Assembly (NCBI RefSeq): GCF_026239555.1
Contig: NZ_JAPIVP010000006.1
Span: 124,001 to 188,000 of the forward strand
DNA: 64,000 bases
Source of the DNA: Pedobacter sp. PF22-3
GTDB lineage: Bacteria; Bacteroidota; Bacteroidia; Sphingobacteriales; Sphingobacteriaceae
Direction: 5' to 3'
Made by a program: the position numbers and the translations under genes
In this document: one piece after another, positions 16,774 through 26,966 of the stretch
Layout of the letters: each line of letters begins with the position of its first letter
Position numbering within the stretch: position 1 is the first letter of the stretch
Notes under the pieces: model-generated
Databases searched by the model: none
The model's input: the letters and a program-made list of their open reading frames with translations, nothing else
What the model was told of the DNA's origin: nothing

Positions 16774-19700
16774 ATGTATAAAAATTTTACTTCACTCGGA
16801 TTGCTTAACCAGCAGTTCCGAAAACTGCTACTCGTTATGCGATTAACTGCTGCGATTCTTATTTTAACGTTGATGCAAATCAGTGCATCAACAATGGCAC
16901 AAAAAGTTTCTATTGCTGAAAAAAATGCACCATTGGAACGTATACTGAAAGAAATTCGTAAACAGAGTGGTTACGACATTATTTATGACCTCAATATTAT
17001 TCTGGATGCTAAACCTGTTTCCATCAACGTAAATCAGGTTAGTGTATTCGAGGCTATTCAAAAATCATTGAATAACCAGGCCCTTACTTTTACGCTGGAT
17101 GGTAAAACCATTGTAATTAAAGAAAAAAGTGTGACTGATAAACTGGTTGATGTTATTAAGGCGGTTGATGTAAAGGTTTCGGTAAGGGATTCTTCAGGCA
17201 GACCACTTCCGGGAGCGAACGTTTATAACAAAACGATCAATAAGATGTACACCACCGACAAAAACGGAGATTTGGTGATTAATGATGTGCCTGCCAATGG
17301 TTATGTGCTGCAAATTAGCTATCTGGGCTTTAAGGGCGAGGAGATCTTCGTTGACCGGAAAACGATTAGTTATTATATCACACTCAGACAGTCTTCAGCT
17401 TCGCTGGAAGAAGTATCTGTGGTTTCAAACGGCTATCAAAAAATAAGCAAGGAGCGTGCCGCGGGTGCTTATACAGTTATCACCGGTAAAGAACTGGCAG
17501 CTAACCCTGCGATAAACATTCTGGAACGCCTGGAAGGGCAGGTAGCTGGCGTGAAGTTCGATATCGCAGGCAATAGCGTACAAATTAGAGGGGTAAATAA
17601 TTATGGAGGAGGCAATGGAATTCCTTTAATTGTTCTTGATGGGTTTCCTTTAATGAATCCTAGTGACCGTGCAACCTTAACCTCACCCGTAAGTGGTAAT
17701 GCATTTGGTAATTCAGTTATTAGTAATATCAATATGGCTGATATTGAGCAGATTACTTTTCTTAAAGATGCATCCGCTACCTCTATTTGGGGCTCGAGAG
17801 CAGCAAATGGGGTAATTGTTATAGAAACTAAGAAAGGAAAAAAGATTGCCCCTTCCTTGAATGTTGGTTATATTTTCGGCATATCAAAAAATCCTTCCAT
17901 CGCTGATTTGCATTGGATGAACAGTGCGCAATATATTGATTTAGAGCAGGAAATGGTGGATAAAGGAATACTTGTAGATCCCGTTGCAACAATCGCAACA
18001 GATCCGAGCAATGCGATCTACACACCTAACAATAGTGAAGCCACGGAGTGGATGTTCAGGGTTAAACGGGGTACAGCGACTGTGGCACAGCGCGATGCTG
18101 CATTGGCCGAAATTGCATCAAGAGATGGTATGAAACAGATTGAGGATAAATTATTGCAAAATGCAGTTAACCATCAGTATAATCTTTCTTATTCAGGCGG
18201 ATCGGAGGCTAGTACCTACTACATATCCGGAAACTATACTAAAGATGTACCGGTTTTTAAAAGCAATTATGGTGAAAATGCCTTTGTAAATGCCAATACC
18301 TCAACCGATCTTTTTAACAAAAAAGTAACCTTGAGGGCATTGTTTAACTACCAGTATTCTAAATCGCAATACAATGCAGCAGCAGTAAATGCGCTATCAA
18401 TAAGTACTACAGCATTACGCCCTTATGATTTATTGCAGGATGCAAATGGCAATAGTATCGGCAGAAATGTTATCATTACCGATGCTTTTGCAAATCAAAT
18501 GGTGGGGCAAGGTTATTTACCCTTTACTTACAATACATTAGATGAGTTAAATTATTCAAATTCTATCAATAAAAATAATGTATTGAGAATGAGTGCAGGT
18601 TTAAATGGCAAAATTGCGAAATGGTTGAATGCTGATGTTTCCATATCCAATCAACGCCAGTTCGGTAGCTTGTACACACTTGATGATTTAAATAGTTATG
18701 CAGGCAGGATATTAGTCAATACATTTACACCATTAGTTAACGGAAAAGCCTCACCCTCAGATGCACCTGTCTACGGTGGGCGTTACATCACTTATGGAAG
18801 TACTTCATCAGAAATGTCATTGCGTGGACAGTTAAATTCAGATTTCACTATCGCTGGTAAGCACCAGTTTAATGCCATCGCTGGTGCCGAAATCAGAGAA
18901 ACCAATTCGGAGAATACATCTGAAACCAGATATGGGTTTAATGCAGAAACGCGTACTATTGCAACCATTAACCCTACGCAGCAGTATCCAACCTTCGATG
19001 GTTATAGCCAATCGTTAGGTACCAATTTAAGCAATTTGATTGCTTATCGTAAAAGGTATTTATCTTATTACGGTAATGCTTCATACAGCTTCCAGGAAAA
19101 ATATTTTGTTACAGGTAGTTTAAGGTTTGACGATGCTACGGCATTGGGACTTGACAGGCGCAAAAGAGCCGTACCATTTTGGTCAGTTGGTTTGAGGTGG
19201 AATGCGAACAAAGAAGAATTTTTACAGAATTTAGAGTGGCTGAATGCGTTTAGCGTTCGAGCAACGTTGGGTACGGCTGGTGTTGCACCTCTAACTGGCA
19301 CAAATGTACCGCTGATAAACATAACGGGGACTGATGGCAGAACCAACCAGCCAGTAGCCAATATCCAGCTTCCAGCCAATTCTGATCTGGGTTGGGAAAC
19401 CACAAAAATGGCCAACCTGGGAATTGATTTTGGATTTTTTAAGGGCAGATTAAATGGAACTTTTGATGTATATACCAAAAGAACAAGAGGGATTTTAGCA
19501 TCCTTTGACTACAACCCGACATACGGATGGTCGACCCTAAATTTCAACAGTGGAACTTTAAGTGGCAATGGTTATGAATTTACTTTAAACGGTGAAATTA
19601 TAAGGGCTGGAAAGTTCAGCTGGAAATCCATATTAAATTTTGGCTATAATACCAATAAGGTTACTGATCAACGATATGCCAATAACGCCAGTAGTATAGC

Positions 19701-20394
19701 AGGAACACCGGCAACGATAGAGGGAATGCCTTTGGGAGCGACATACGTTTACCGTTTTGCAGGGCTTGACAATAAAGGGCAATCGCAGATCTATGACCGC
19801 AACAACAAAATTATCAATAACACAACCAACCTGACTAATGCGTTTACCAAAGATGATTTGGTTTATGTAGGCAGGCGATATGCACCTTATACGGCCGGTT
19901 TTAATCATAACTTCAGCTACGGGCAGTTAGAGTTAGGGGTAAGGTTTACAGGTTATTTTGGTCATGTTTTCTTAAAAAATGCCGTAACCAATTATCCAAC
20001 AGATACAGATTTCGCCTATGGCGGCGTTTTAGGCAGACAGGGAGAACTGGCTAATCGTTGGAGGAAACCAGGTGATGAAGCCAATCCTGATGTTATCCCC
20101 GGGATAACAGGCGTAAACTTTAACAGCATTAACCGCTACCGTTTTTCAGATGCATTAGTTCGAAATGCCGATAACATCCGTTTACAGCAAATTTCCCTTG
20201 CTTACATCGTTCCGCAGCGCTTCCTGCCCCGCAACTTTGTGAAATCTTTGTCGCTTTCGGCAAATGTGCGAAACCTGGGAATTGTTTGGCGCGCAAACAA
20301 GGATGGTATCGATCCTGAATTTATCAATACGGGAAATTTTGGTAGCGTAACACCTACGCCAAGTTATGTTTTTGGAATTAATGCAACGCTTTAA
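16774..20394 (+). CDS. SusC/RagA-like TonB-dependent outer-membrane transporter with STN domain
   Basis: A 1206-residue SusC-family transporter. After a hydrophobic signal segment (MRLTAAILILTLMQISASTMAQ) comes an STN signalling domain (about 45-115, ILKEIRKQSGYDIIYDLNII), then a carboxypeptidase-regulatory-like beta domain (VRDSSGRPLPGANVYN). The TonB plug follows with LEGQVAGVKFDIAGNSVQIRGVNNYGGG, IPLIVLDGFPL and SATSIWGSRAANGVIVIETKKGK. The rest is a 22-strand barrel ending GINATL. The STN domain fits control by the upstream sigma/FecR pair. The cargo is unknown; downstream genes point away from glycans. Confidence 0.95.
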   Translation: MYKNFTSLGLLNQQFRKLLLVMRLTAAILILTLMQISASTMAQKVSIAEKNAPLERILKEIRKQSGYDIIYDLNIILDAKPVSINVNQVSVFEAIQKSLNNQALTFTLDGKTIVIKEKSVTDKLVDVIKAVDVKVSVRDSSGRPLPGANVYNKTINKMYTTDKNGDLVINDVPANGYVLQISYLGFKGEEIFVDRKTISYYITLRQSSASLEEVSVVSNGYQKISKERAAGAYTVITGKELAANPAINILERLEGQVAGVKFDIAGNSVQIRGVNNYGGGNGIPLIVLDGFPLMNPSDRATLTSPVSGNAFGNSVISNINMADIEQITFLKDASATSIWGSRAANGVIVIETKKGKKIAPSLNVGYIFGISKNPSIADLHWMNSAQYIDLEQEMVDKGILVDPVATIATDPSNAIYTPNNSEATEWMFRVKRGTATVAQRDAALAEIASRDGMKQIEDKLLQNAVNHQYNLSYSGGSEASTYYISGNYTKDVPVFKSNYGENAFVNANTSTDLFNKKVTLRALFNYQYSKSQYNAAAVNALSISTTALRPYDLLQDANGNSIGRNVIITDAFANQMVGQGYLPFTYNTLDELNYSNSINKNNVLRMSAGLNGKIAKWLNADVSISNQRQFGSLYTLDDLNSYAGRILVNTFTPLVNGKASPSDAPVYGGRYITYGSTSSEMSLRGQLNSDFTIAGKHQFNAIAGAEIRETNSENTSETRYGFNAETRTIATINPTQQYPTFDGYSQSLGTNLSNLIAYRKRYLSYYGNASYSFQEKYFVTGSLRFDDATALGLDRRKRAVPFWSVGLRWNANKEEFLQNLEWLNAFSVRATLGTAGVAPLTGTNVPLINITGTDGRTNQPVANIQLPANSDLGWETTKMANLGIDFGFFKGRLNGTFDVYTKRTRGILASFDYNPTYGWSTLNFNSGTLSGNGYEFTLNGEIIRAGKFSWKSILNFGYNTNKVTDQRYANNASSIAGTPATIEGMPLGATYVYRFAGLDNKGQSQIYDRNNKIINNTTNLTNAFTKDDLVYVGRRYAPYTAGFNHNFSYGQLELGVRFTGYFGHVFLKNAVTNYPTDTDFAYGGVLGRQGELANRWRKPGDEANPDVIPGITGVNFNSINRYRFSDALVRNADNIRLQQISLAYIVPQRFLPRNFVKSLSLSANVRNLGIVWRANKDGIDPEFINTGNFGSVTPTPSYVFGINATL

Positions 20395-20399
20395 TCAAC

Positions 20400-21773
20400 A
20401 TGAAAAATAGATATTCAATTATATTGTTTGCCTTAGCAATTACTTTGGCAAGCTGCAGAAAATATGTGGAGATTGATCAGCTTTCAGTCAAGACACTAAA
20501 ATATACTTCCGATTACAGGAATACCATGAATAATAATGATGTTCTGGAAGGAACTTATTCTTATCCGATTCTGTCAGGGGATGATATAGAAATCACAGAT
20601 CCAACAAGGCAAAACTTACTTGGAGACATTTTAGGCAATGTATATACCTGGGCGCCAAAATATACCTCCGATAGCCAAAGCGATGCCGATTGGGATAAGC
20701 TGTATAAAACAATTTATGTATGTAATCAGGTTCTGGATGGCGTTTTAACATCTCAGGACGGAACGGAAGCGGAAAAGCAGCGGATCTATGCAGAGGCTTT
20801 GGTACACAGGGCTTATACCTATCTGGTGCTGGTAAATACATACGGCAAACAATATAACGCGGCCACCGCATCAACTGATTTAGGGGTTCCGCTTCTTACC
20901 ACACCAAATTTGTATACGAAACTCAACAGAGCCTCTGTTGCGGATGTTTATAAACAGATATTAGGTGATTTAAGAAAATCAATAAGTCGTTTGCCTTCGG
21001 TTGCAGAGTATAATGTACGCCCGGCGAAAGTATCGGGCTATGCCATATTTGCCAAGACCTATTTAAATATGCGCGATTTTAACAATGCAGCTTTATATGC
21101 AGATAGCGCCCTGGCCTTGCAAAGCGGCTTACTCGACCTGAAAACTTACGAAAATGCCCCTGGAACTATTCCGGTAAGATTGTTAAATCCTGAGATCATG
21201 TTTTCCAAAATTGCAGGCGTGGCATATGCTGCTACTTCTCTAAGTAGTGATTTACTGACTTCTTTGGGAACAACAGACTTACGTTACAAGCTTTTTACTG
21301 ATGTTGGGAGTCGGTTTAGGGGCCAGTTTAGCGCTTCTTTCACCGGAAGGGCATCCACTAAATACATGATCAATGAGTTTAACAAGCTCAGTAACGGCCC
21401 TACTGTGCCTGAGATGATGCTAATTAAAGCAGAATGTCTGGCCAGGAGCGGAAAAACTACAGATGCGATGAGTTTGGTCAATAATTTGAGAATTAAGCGC
21501 TTTACAACGGCCAATTATGTTCCGTTAACTGCAGCAAATGCGAGTGATGCACTTCGAATAGTTATTGAAGAGAAAAGAAGGGAGTTTTTTGGAACAGGTA
21601 TGCGCTGGTTTGACCAGAAGCGTCTGAATCTGGATAACGATTTCGCCATAACAAAGAATCGCAGTTTCAAGGGCGTTAATTACACTTTACAACCCAATAG
21701 TAATCTTTACTTATATCCTATCGGAGATAAATACATTCTATTAAACCCCGAATTGCAACAAAACCCTAGATAG
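20400..21773 (+). CDS. SusD/RagB-like surface lipoprotein
   Basis: A 457-residue SusD-family lipoprotein partnering the preceding SusC, 5 bp away. The lipobox LAITLASC puts the lipidated Cys near residue 19. TPR-like helices and SusD segments (EALVHRAYTYLVLVNTYGKQY, PEMMLIKAECLARSGKTTDAMSLVNNLRIKRF, EEKRREFFGTGMRWFDQKRL) follow. SusD lids the SusC barrel and helps capture substrate. It is shorter than glycan-type SusD proteins elsewhere in this window. Confidence 0.93.
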   Translation: MKNRYSIILFALAITLASCRKYVEIDQLSVKTLKYTSDYRNTMNNNDVLEGTYSYPILSGDDIEITDPTRQNLLGDILGNVYTWAPKYTSDSQSDADWDKLYKTIYVCNQVLDGVLTSQDGTEAEKQRIYAEALVHRAYTYLVLVNTYGKQYNAATASTDLGVPLLTTPNLYTKLNRASVADVYKQILGDLRKSISRLPSVAEYNVRPAKVSGYAIFAKTYLNMRDFNNAALYADSALALQSGLLDLKTYENAPGTIPVRLLNPEIMFSKIAGVAYAATSLSSDLLTSLGTTDLRYKLFTDVGSRFRGQFSASFTGRASTKYMINEFNKLSNGPTVPEMMLIKAECLARSGKTTDAMSLVNNLRIKRFTTANYVPLTAANASDALRIVIEEKRREFFGTGMRWFDQKRLNLDNDFAITKNRSFKGVNYTLQPNSNLYLYPIGDKYILLNPELQQNPR

Positions 21774-21784
21774 AAAATCAATCC

Positions 21785-23782
21785 ATGAAAAGACATTTTT
21801 TTAGAAAATGCATGCTACTGCTTTGCCCGTTTTTCGGGCAGCAGTTAGCTGCACAAACGGTAACCTGGCAGCCCGAAATACTAAAGCAAAACCAGAAAAT
21901 CAGCTTTCAATACCAGCCGAAAGGTGGCGATCTCGAATTTAGTGACGGGCCTAAAGCACTCGCGGCAGTATACAGCGGTAGCAAATGGAATACTGTTCCG
22001 GTTCAGTTAGCGAAAAAGAACGAAATGTGGACTGGAAGCTATCAGCTTCCGGAAAATGCCGTATTAATCGCTTTGAAATTTTATCAGGGTGATGACCTTC
22101 AGAATCCTGAAGCGATCGACAATCAAAATGGTAAAGGTTATTACCATCATGTTGTGGATACTAAGGGAAAAATAGTTCCGGGTACCTACCTGGCAGAAGC
22201 CAGTTTCAAAGCAGGCGCAACAGGCGATTGGACGCTAAACAGCTTTGTTAGTGCTTCTAAGGATCAAAAGATGATTGACTCTTTGCTGCAAAAGGAAGAA
22301 AAGCTTTCTAAACGTATACCAAGAACACTTTTGTTTAATTATCTGGATCTCAAACAGCTCACTATGCCCGCTTCTGAGTTCAGCGCAATGGCTGATAATC
22401 TGTTAAAAAGTGAACTAAAAAATGGGAATCTTAACGAACAGTTTTTGGCGCAGGCACAACGCTATTACGAAAAGTTGAAAAATGAAAGTGGTTCAGCAGC
22501 AGTGAAATCAGTTATTTTGAAAGATTACCCAAAAAGCAGCACGGCCAGGTTTTTAGCCTTCAGAAAATATACGGAGGGAAAATACGGAAAGGATTTCGAA
22601 GCAGGTGCTGAAGATTTTCTGAAAGCTTTTCCATATATGGAATGGAAGAAATCTCCAGACAGCCAGGAATTTGTTTACTATACAATATACAGAAATTTAG
22701 CAACACAATACTTTGAAGACGGGGAAAATGAAAAATTTTTAGGACTCTTTAAGGATATTGATTTTAAAACTGCAAACGAAATCTACCGCTGGAATATCAC
22801 GCGTAATCAAATGTCCATGTCAGGTAAAGCCGATTATAAATTACTTTATGAGTTAAGCAAAAAGATTATTCCTTACCTGTTGGAACGCCAGCGTGATCAG
22901 TCTTATCTAACCGACTTCGGTAGGGATGCGGTAAAAGCACAGGAAAACGCCGATAAGCAAATGGATAATCGTTTATTTACTCATGTTGCGTTAGCCGTCA
23001 ACCAAAAAGATTTCGCCGCAGCAAAAAACTTTTTTCAGTACCTATCTAAAGAGGGCACTTATGGTAATGCCGATATGAATGCCATGCATCTTCGTGTATT
23101 GAGCGAACTGAAAGATGACCAGGCCATTAAACCTTTGCTTGAAAACAGCGTAGCAGCCAATGCGGTTACTCCTGAAATGTTTGCCAAATTAAAGGAAGTA
23201 TATAAAAGCGAACACAAAGGCGAGGAAAAAGGCTATGAGCAGTATATTGCTGGTTTAATGCCATCTAACAAGAAAAATGAAATGCGGGCACATGTAATGT
23301 CGAACATGGTTAATTATCCGCTCACGCCATTTAGTTTAGAAAATGCCGACGGCAAAATGGTTAATTCTAAAGATTGGGCCGACAAGATTGTGGTGATCGA
23401 TTTCTGGGCAACCTGGTGCAGACCATGCATTGAAGCTTTCCCTGGTATGCAACTTCTGGTTGACCAGTATGCTAAAGACCCACAAATTGGCATTTACATG
23501 ATCGGCACGATGCAAACTGGCGATTACAAAGCTAAATCTGTAAACTACGTAAAAAGTCAGGGCTTTCGTTTCAACCTTTTGCATGATGCTATTAGTTCAA
23601 CAGGAGAGCAAGATCAGGTATTTAAGAGCCTTTTACCACTGTTTAAACAGTCATCTATCCCACGCAAAATCATCGTTAAGAACGGCATAGTGCGCTACAG
23701 CTCAGAAGGATATTCCGGTAGTCCGAGTCAGTTAAGCAATGAATTATCTACCGCGATTGAAATATTAAGAGCAGAGAAATAA
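21785..23782 (+). CDS. secreted thioredoxin-domain protein (TlpA/ResA-like C terminus)
   Basis: A 665-residue exported protein: a signal peptide ending QQLAAQ, a beta-rich N-terminal region (about 25-140), a long helical middle section (about 150-500) and a C-terminal thioredoxin-like domain. The redox motif is DFWATWCRPC (CRPC) near residue 545, and a cis-Pro-like SSIPRKIIV follows. It probably works in the periplasm or on its membranes on disulfides or hemes. It is in one run with SusC/SusD and an S41 protease (4-bp gap), so a role in processing an imported protein or peptide is plausible but inferred. Confidence 0.8.
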   Translation: MKRHFFRKCMLLLCPFFGQQLAAQTVTWQPEILKQNQKISFQYQPKGGDLEFSDGPKALAAVYSGSKWNTVPVQLAKKNEMWTGSYQLPENAVLIALKFYQGDDLQNPEAIDNQNGKGYYHHVVDTKGKIVPGTYLAEASFKAGATGDWTLNSFVSASKDQKMIDSLLQKEEKLSKRIPRTLLFNYLDLKQLTMPASEFSAMADNLLKSELKNGNLNEQFLAQAQRYYEKLKNESGSAAVKSVILKDYPKSSTARFLAFRKYTEGKYGKDFEAGAEDFLKAFPYMEWKKSPDSQEFVYYTIYRNLATQYFEDGENEKFLGLFKDIDFKTANEIYRWNITRNQMSMSGKADYKLLYELSKKIIPYLLERQRDQSYLTDFGRDAVKAQENADKQMDNRLFTHVALAVNQKDFAAAKNFFQYLSKEGTYGNADMNAMHLRVLSELKDDQAIKPLLENSVAANAVTPEMFAKLKEVYKSEHKGEEKGYEQYIAGLMPSNKKNEMRAHVMSNMVNYPLTPFSLENADGKMVNSKDWADKIVVIDFWATWCRPCIEAFPGMQLLVDQYAKDPQIGIYMIGTMQTGDYKAKSVNYVKSQGFRFNLLHDAISSTGEQDQVFKSLLPLFKQSSIPRKIIVKNGIVRYSSEGYSGSPSQLSNELSTAIEILRAEK

Positions 23783-23786
23783 TAAA

Positions 23787-25418
23787 ATGAAGAGAGCGAA
23801 AATATTTTGGAGCATCCTTGTGCTATTGATTAGCTATAATGCCCATGCACAAATGAATCCGAAAATAAAATTACAGGATGCACTTAAACTTATTCAGGAT
23901 AATTATGTAGATCCCGTAAATGACGAGCAGGTTGTAGATGCAGCTATTAAAGCGATGTTAAGCAGCCTCGATCCGCATTCCAGCTACATTAGCCGCGAAG
24001 AAATCGAAGCCATGAATGAGCAAATGACCGGCAGTTTTGCCGGTATCGGTATCTCATTTGCGATGGTGGCTGATAGTACCTTTATAACGGGTATCAATCC
24101 TGACGGCCCGGCAGCAAGGGCAGGTTTACAGGTAGGCGACCGGATTAGTACGGTTGACGGAGCCTCTATTTTTGGTAGAGGTTTAAGAAACCAGGATGTG
24201 ATGCGACTGCTTCGTGGCGAAAAAGGGAAGGCCGTTAAGTTAGGCATTATGCGGAAGTTGCAAACCGCACCGCTCGAATTTAATGTAATGAGGGAACAGA
24301 TCGCTGATCTTTCCATCAATACCAGTTACATGGTCAACAAAAATGTAGGCTACATTTCGCTGGCTATTTTTAGCCAGTCAACCAGAAGGGAAATGGATGC
24401 AGCACTAAAGAAGTTAAAAGCTTTAGGCATGACCAAATTAATCCTGGATTTACAATCTAATGGTGGCGGACTTGTTGAAGCTGCTATTGGTGTGGCAGAT
24501 GAATTTTTAGCCAAGGAAAAACTGGTTTTCTATTCAGTAACCAACTCCGGCGTAAAAGATAATTATATGACTGGAGGTTTTGGCCAGTTTATGACGGGCG
24601 ATCTGATGGTTTTGATCGATGAGTCAACGGCATCGTCAAGCGAAATATTAACAGGCGCTCTACAGGATTGGGATAGGGCTGTGGTAATTGGCAGACGAAG
24701 CTTTGGTAAAGGCATCATGCAAAAAGGCCTTGAATTGAGCGATGGTTCTGTAATCAAATTGACGGCAGCACGTTATTATACGCCATCGGGCAGATCGATT
24801 CAAAAATCTTACGCTAAAGGGAAAACAGATTACTTTGAAGATTTTAACAGGCGTATGGCCTCTGGTGAACTTACTGAAGGCGGACACATCAACTTTCCAG
24901 ATTCTTTAAAACACACAACCCTCTTAAATAAAAGAACAGTTTATGGCGGCGGCGGGATTATGCCCGATAAGTTCATACCAATTGATACGGCAATTTACAG
25001 CGCATGGTTAAATAAACTAATGAATAGCGGACGAGTAACCCAGGCGGCTTTCAATTATGTACAACAAAACCGAAAAAACTTAACCGATAAATATGCTGAC
25101 TTTGATGCTTTTGATCATTCCTTTAACATAGATGAGCAAATGATTGATCAAATCATGACCAGCGCAATTAAGCAAGGGCTTAAACTGCCACCGGTAACGG
25201 ATAAGGTAGCGAGAAAAACCATTGCTGTAGAATTGAAGGCAGAAATGGCCGATATGCTCTACTTAGGTAAAGGCTACGCGCTTCGGATTCGAAATGAAGC
25301 GAGTACTGCTTTTAGTACAGCATTGGATATCTTAAATAACCAAAAGATTTATAACCAGTTCCTGGAAGCTAAACCTTCTAAAAATACAACCGCTCCATCC
25401 AAAAGCACGAAAAAATAA
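23787..25418 (+). CDS. S41-family PDZ serine protease (C-terminal processing type)
   Basis: A 543-residue exported tail-specific/C-terminal processing protease. A signal peptide (about 1-21, ending NAHA) precedes the N-terminal helical segment (IQDNYVDPVNDEQ, SSLDPHSSYIS), a PDZ domain (GIGISFAMVADSTFI ... PAARAGLQVGDRISTVDG) and the S41 catalytic core. The nucleophile lies in DESTASSSEILTGALQD and the general-base Lys in RRSFGKGIMQ. It lies between two thioredoxin-fold proteins in the SusC/SusD operon, which suggests a shared periplasmic protein-handling task. Confidence 0.92.
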   Translation: MKRAKIFWSILVLLISYNAHAQMNPKIKLQDALKLIQDNYVDPVNDEQVVDAAIKAMLSSLDPHSSYISREEIEAMNEQMTGSFAGIGISFAMVADSTFITGINPDGPAARAGLQVGDRISTVDGASIFGRGLRNQDVMRLLRGEKGKAVKLGIMRKLQTAPLEFNVMREQIADLSINTSYMVNKNVGYISLAIFSQSTRREMDAALKKLKALGMTKLILDLQSNGGGLVEAAIGVADEFLAKEKLVFYSVTNSGVKDNYMTGGFGQFMTGDLMVLIDESTASSSEILTGALQDWDRAVVIGRRSFGKGIMQKGLELSDGSVIKLTAARYYTPSGRSIQKSYAKGKTDYFEDFNRRMASGELTEGGHINFPDSLKHTTLLNKRTVYGGGGIMPDKFIPIDTAIYSAWLNKLMNSGRVTQAAFNYVQQNRKNLTDKYADFDAFDHSFNIDEQMIDQIMTSAIKQGLKLPPVTDKVARKTIAVELKAEMADMLYLGKGYALRIRNEASTAFSTALDILNNQKIYNQFLEAKPSKNTTAPSKSTKK

Positions 25419-25428
25419 TCAATAAACC

Positions 25429-26577
25429 ATGAAAAAAACATTATTAGCAGCAACATTAGTGATCAGTGCTTTTGTTGCCTCTGCACAAACAGGCTATGTG
25501 ATCAAAGGCCAGATCGGCAAATTGGGCAAACCAGCAAAAGCCTTTCTGTTAACTAAACTGGAAGGAAAGGAAAAACTAGATTCAGTAGAACTGGTTAACG
25601 GGGCTTTCACATTTAAAGGTTCAGTTCCATCACCAATGGAGGCTACGCTTCGTTTGAAGCACGACAAATCTATCGATACACCCGGAAGACGGATTAAAAT
25701 TGATGGCATGGCGATCATTTTAGGAAATGAAAACATCACCATTACCGGAAAAGATTCCATTAAAACAGCTACCATTAAAGGCTCAACTTTAACGGATGAA
25801 AGTAAAAGAGTTGATGCCCTTTTAGGTCCTATTTATGGAAAACTGGGAGCGCTGGAAAAGGAATTTGCTGATCAGCCAGAAGCTAAAAAACAGGATAAAA
25901 CCTATATCATGGACCTCGAAAAAAGAGCAAAAGTGATAGAGCAAGAGATTTTTGATGCCAAAATTAACTATGTGAAGCAAAATCCTTCGAAGTATATGGC
26001 TTTGATGGCGCTTAATTCAACCTTAGGTCCGGGTTTCGATGCCATAGAGATGGAAAAAATCTTCGCAAATATTTCTCCTGAACTGAAGTCTTCTTTTTTG
26101 GGAAAGCAAGTTGCTGAGCGTATCGCACACTTTAAAAAAACACAGGAGGGCGTAGATGCGCAGGATTTTACCCAACCTGATGTTGACGGTAAAATGGTGA
26201 AGCTTTCTGATTATAAGGGAAAATATGTGCTGATTGATTTCTGGGCATCATGGTGCGCACCATGCCGGAGAGAGAATCCTAACCTGGTTAAGGTTTATGA
26301 GCAATATAAATCAAAAGGGTTTGAAATTTTAGGCGTATCTATGGATAAGGCGGCAGATAAAGCGAAATGGCTTAAAGCCATTACTGATGATAAATTGACC
26401 TGGAAACAGGTTGGCGATTTAAAAGGATGGGAAAACGAGGCGGCGGCTAAATATGATGTTAAAGCTATTCCTATGAATTTTTTAATTGATCCGAGTGGAA
26501 AAATTATCGCTAAAGAGCTTAGAGGTGCAGCCTTAGAAGCGAAAATCAAAGAAATATTTGACGGACGCACTAAGTAA
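25429..26577 (+). CDS. TlpA-like thiol-disulfide oxidoreductase with DUF4369-like N terminus
   Basis: A 382-residue exported protein. A signal peptide (ends SAFVASAQ) is followed by a beta-rich domain like DUF4369 (YVIKGQIGKLGKPAKAFLLTKLEGKEKLDSVELVNGAFTFKG), a helical linker, and a ResA/TlpA thioredoxin domain with DFWASWCAPCRRENP (CAPC) and the cis-Pro segment VKAIPMNFLIDPSGKIIAK. Such proteins reduce disulfides in exported proteins or apocytochromes. It is the last gene of the run and is followed by a terminator. Confidence 0.9.
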   Translation: MKKTLLAATLVISAFVASAQTGYVIKGQIGKLGKPAKAFLLTKLEGKEKLDSVELVNGAFTFKGSVPSPMEATLRLKHDKSIDTPGRRIKIDGMAIILGNENITITGKDSIKTATIKGSTLTDESKRVDALLGPIYGKLGALEKEFADQPEAKKQDKTYIMDLEKRAKVIEQEIFDAKINYVKQNPSKYMALMALNSTLGPGFDAIEMEKIFANISPELKSSFLGKQVAERIAHFKKTQEGVDAQDFTQPDVDGKMVKLSDYKGKYVLIDFWASWCAPCRRENPNLVKVYEQYKSKGFEILGVSMDKAADKAKWLKAITDDKLTWKQVGDLKGWENEAAAKYDVKAIPMNFLIDPSGKIIAKELRGAALEAKIKEIFDGRTK

Positions 26578-26603
26578 AAACATCTTATAGGTTAATGATG
26601 ACT

Positions 26604-26636
26604 AATGCAGGTTGATGGATGTCGCCTGCATTTTTT
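26604..26636 (+). terminator. terminator of the sigma/SusCD/protease run
   Basis: AATGCAGG / CCTGCATT (8 bp, 13-nt loop) followed by TTTTTT, 26 bp after the last stop. Confidence 0.7.
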
Positions 26637-26736
26637 GTGCCTTATGCTGTTGGGAATGGATTATAATGTTAAGGCAATTAGGAAAGGTCATTTTTTTGCA
26701 GAAACAAGACTTTAGAGATAACAGATTAGGATAAAT

Positions 26737-26770
26737 CGTCATTTCGACCGCATTGGAGAAATCTTTGAAC
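26737..26770. repeat. half copy of the CGTCAT-TCGACCG repeat
   Basis: CGTCATTTCGACCGCATTGG followed by AGAAATCTTTG matches the left half of the full palindromic copies at 42277 and 55485. Confidence 0.7.
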
Positions 26771-26810
26771 TACTTTTGGTAGCTTAAACCAGCTTTTGAT
26801 TTAAGTCGGT

Positions 26811-26911
26811 CATCATCCTGATCCGATAGCTAGCTATCGGATTTATTTCTGGGTCTTTCTTGCTAAAAAGATGCTGAAATGAATTCAGCATGACGAATTG
26901 ATCTAGTCAGA
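26811..26911 (+). repeat. dispersed repeat containing GCTGAAAT-ATTCAGC palindrome (copy 1)
   Basis: About 95 bp are nearly identical to the reverse complement of 63448-63538. It contains TCCGATAGC / GCTATCGGA, then GGGTCT, then GATGCTGAAAT / ATTCAGCATGACGAATTG. The copies differ mainly by an extra TAGC in the first palindrome and in the spacer after GGGTCT. Confidence 0.8.
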
Positions 26912-26966
26912 GTCGGTTATAAAAACAGTTGTTTCATTAAATAATTATCCAGTTCAGGTTAACAGA

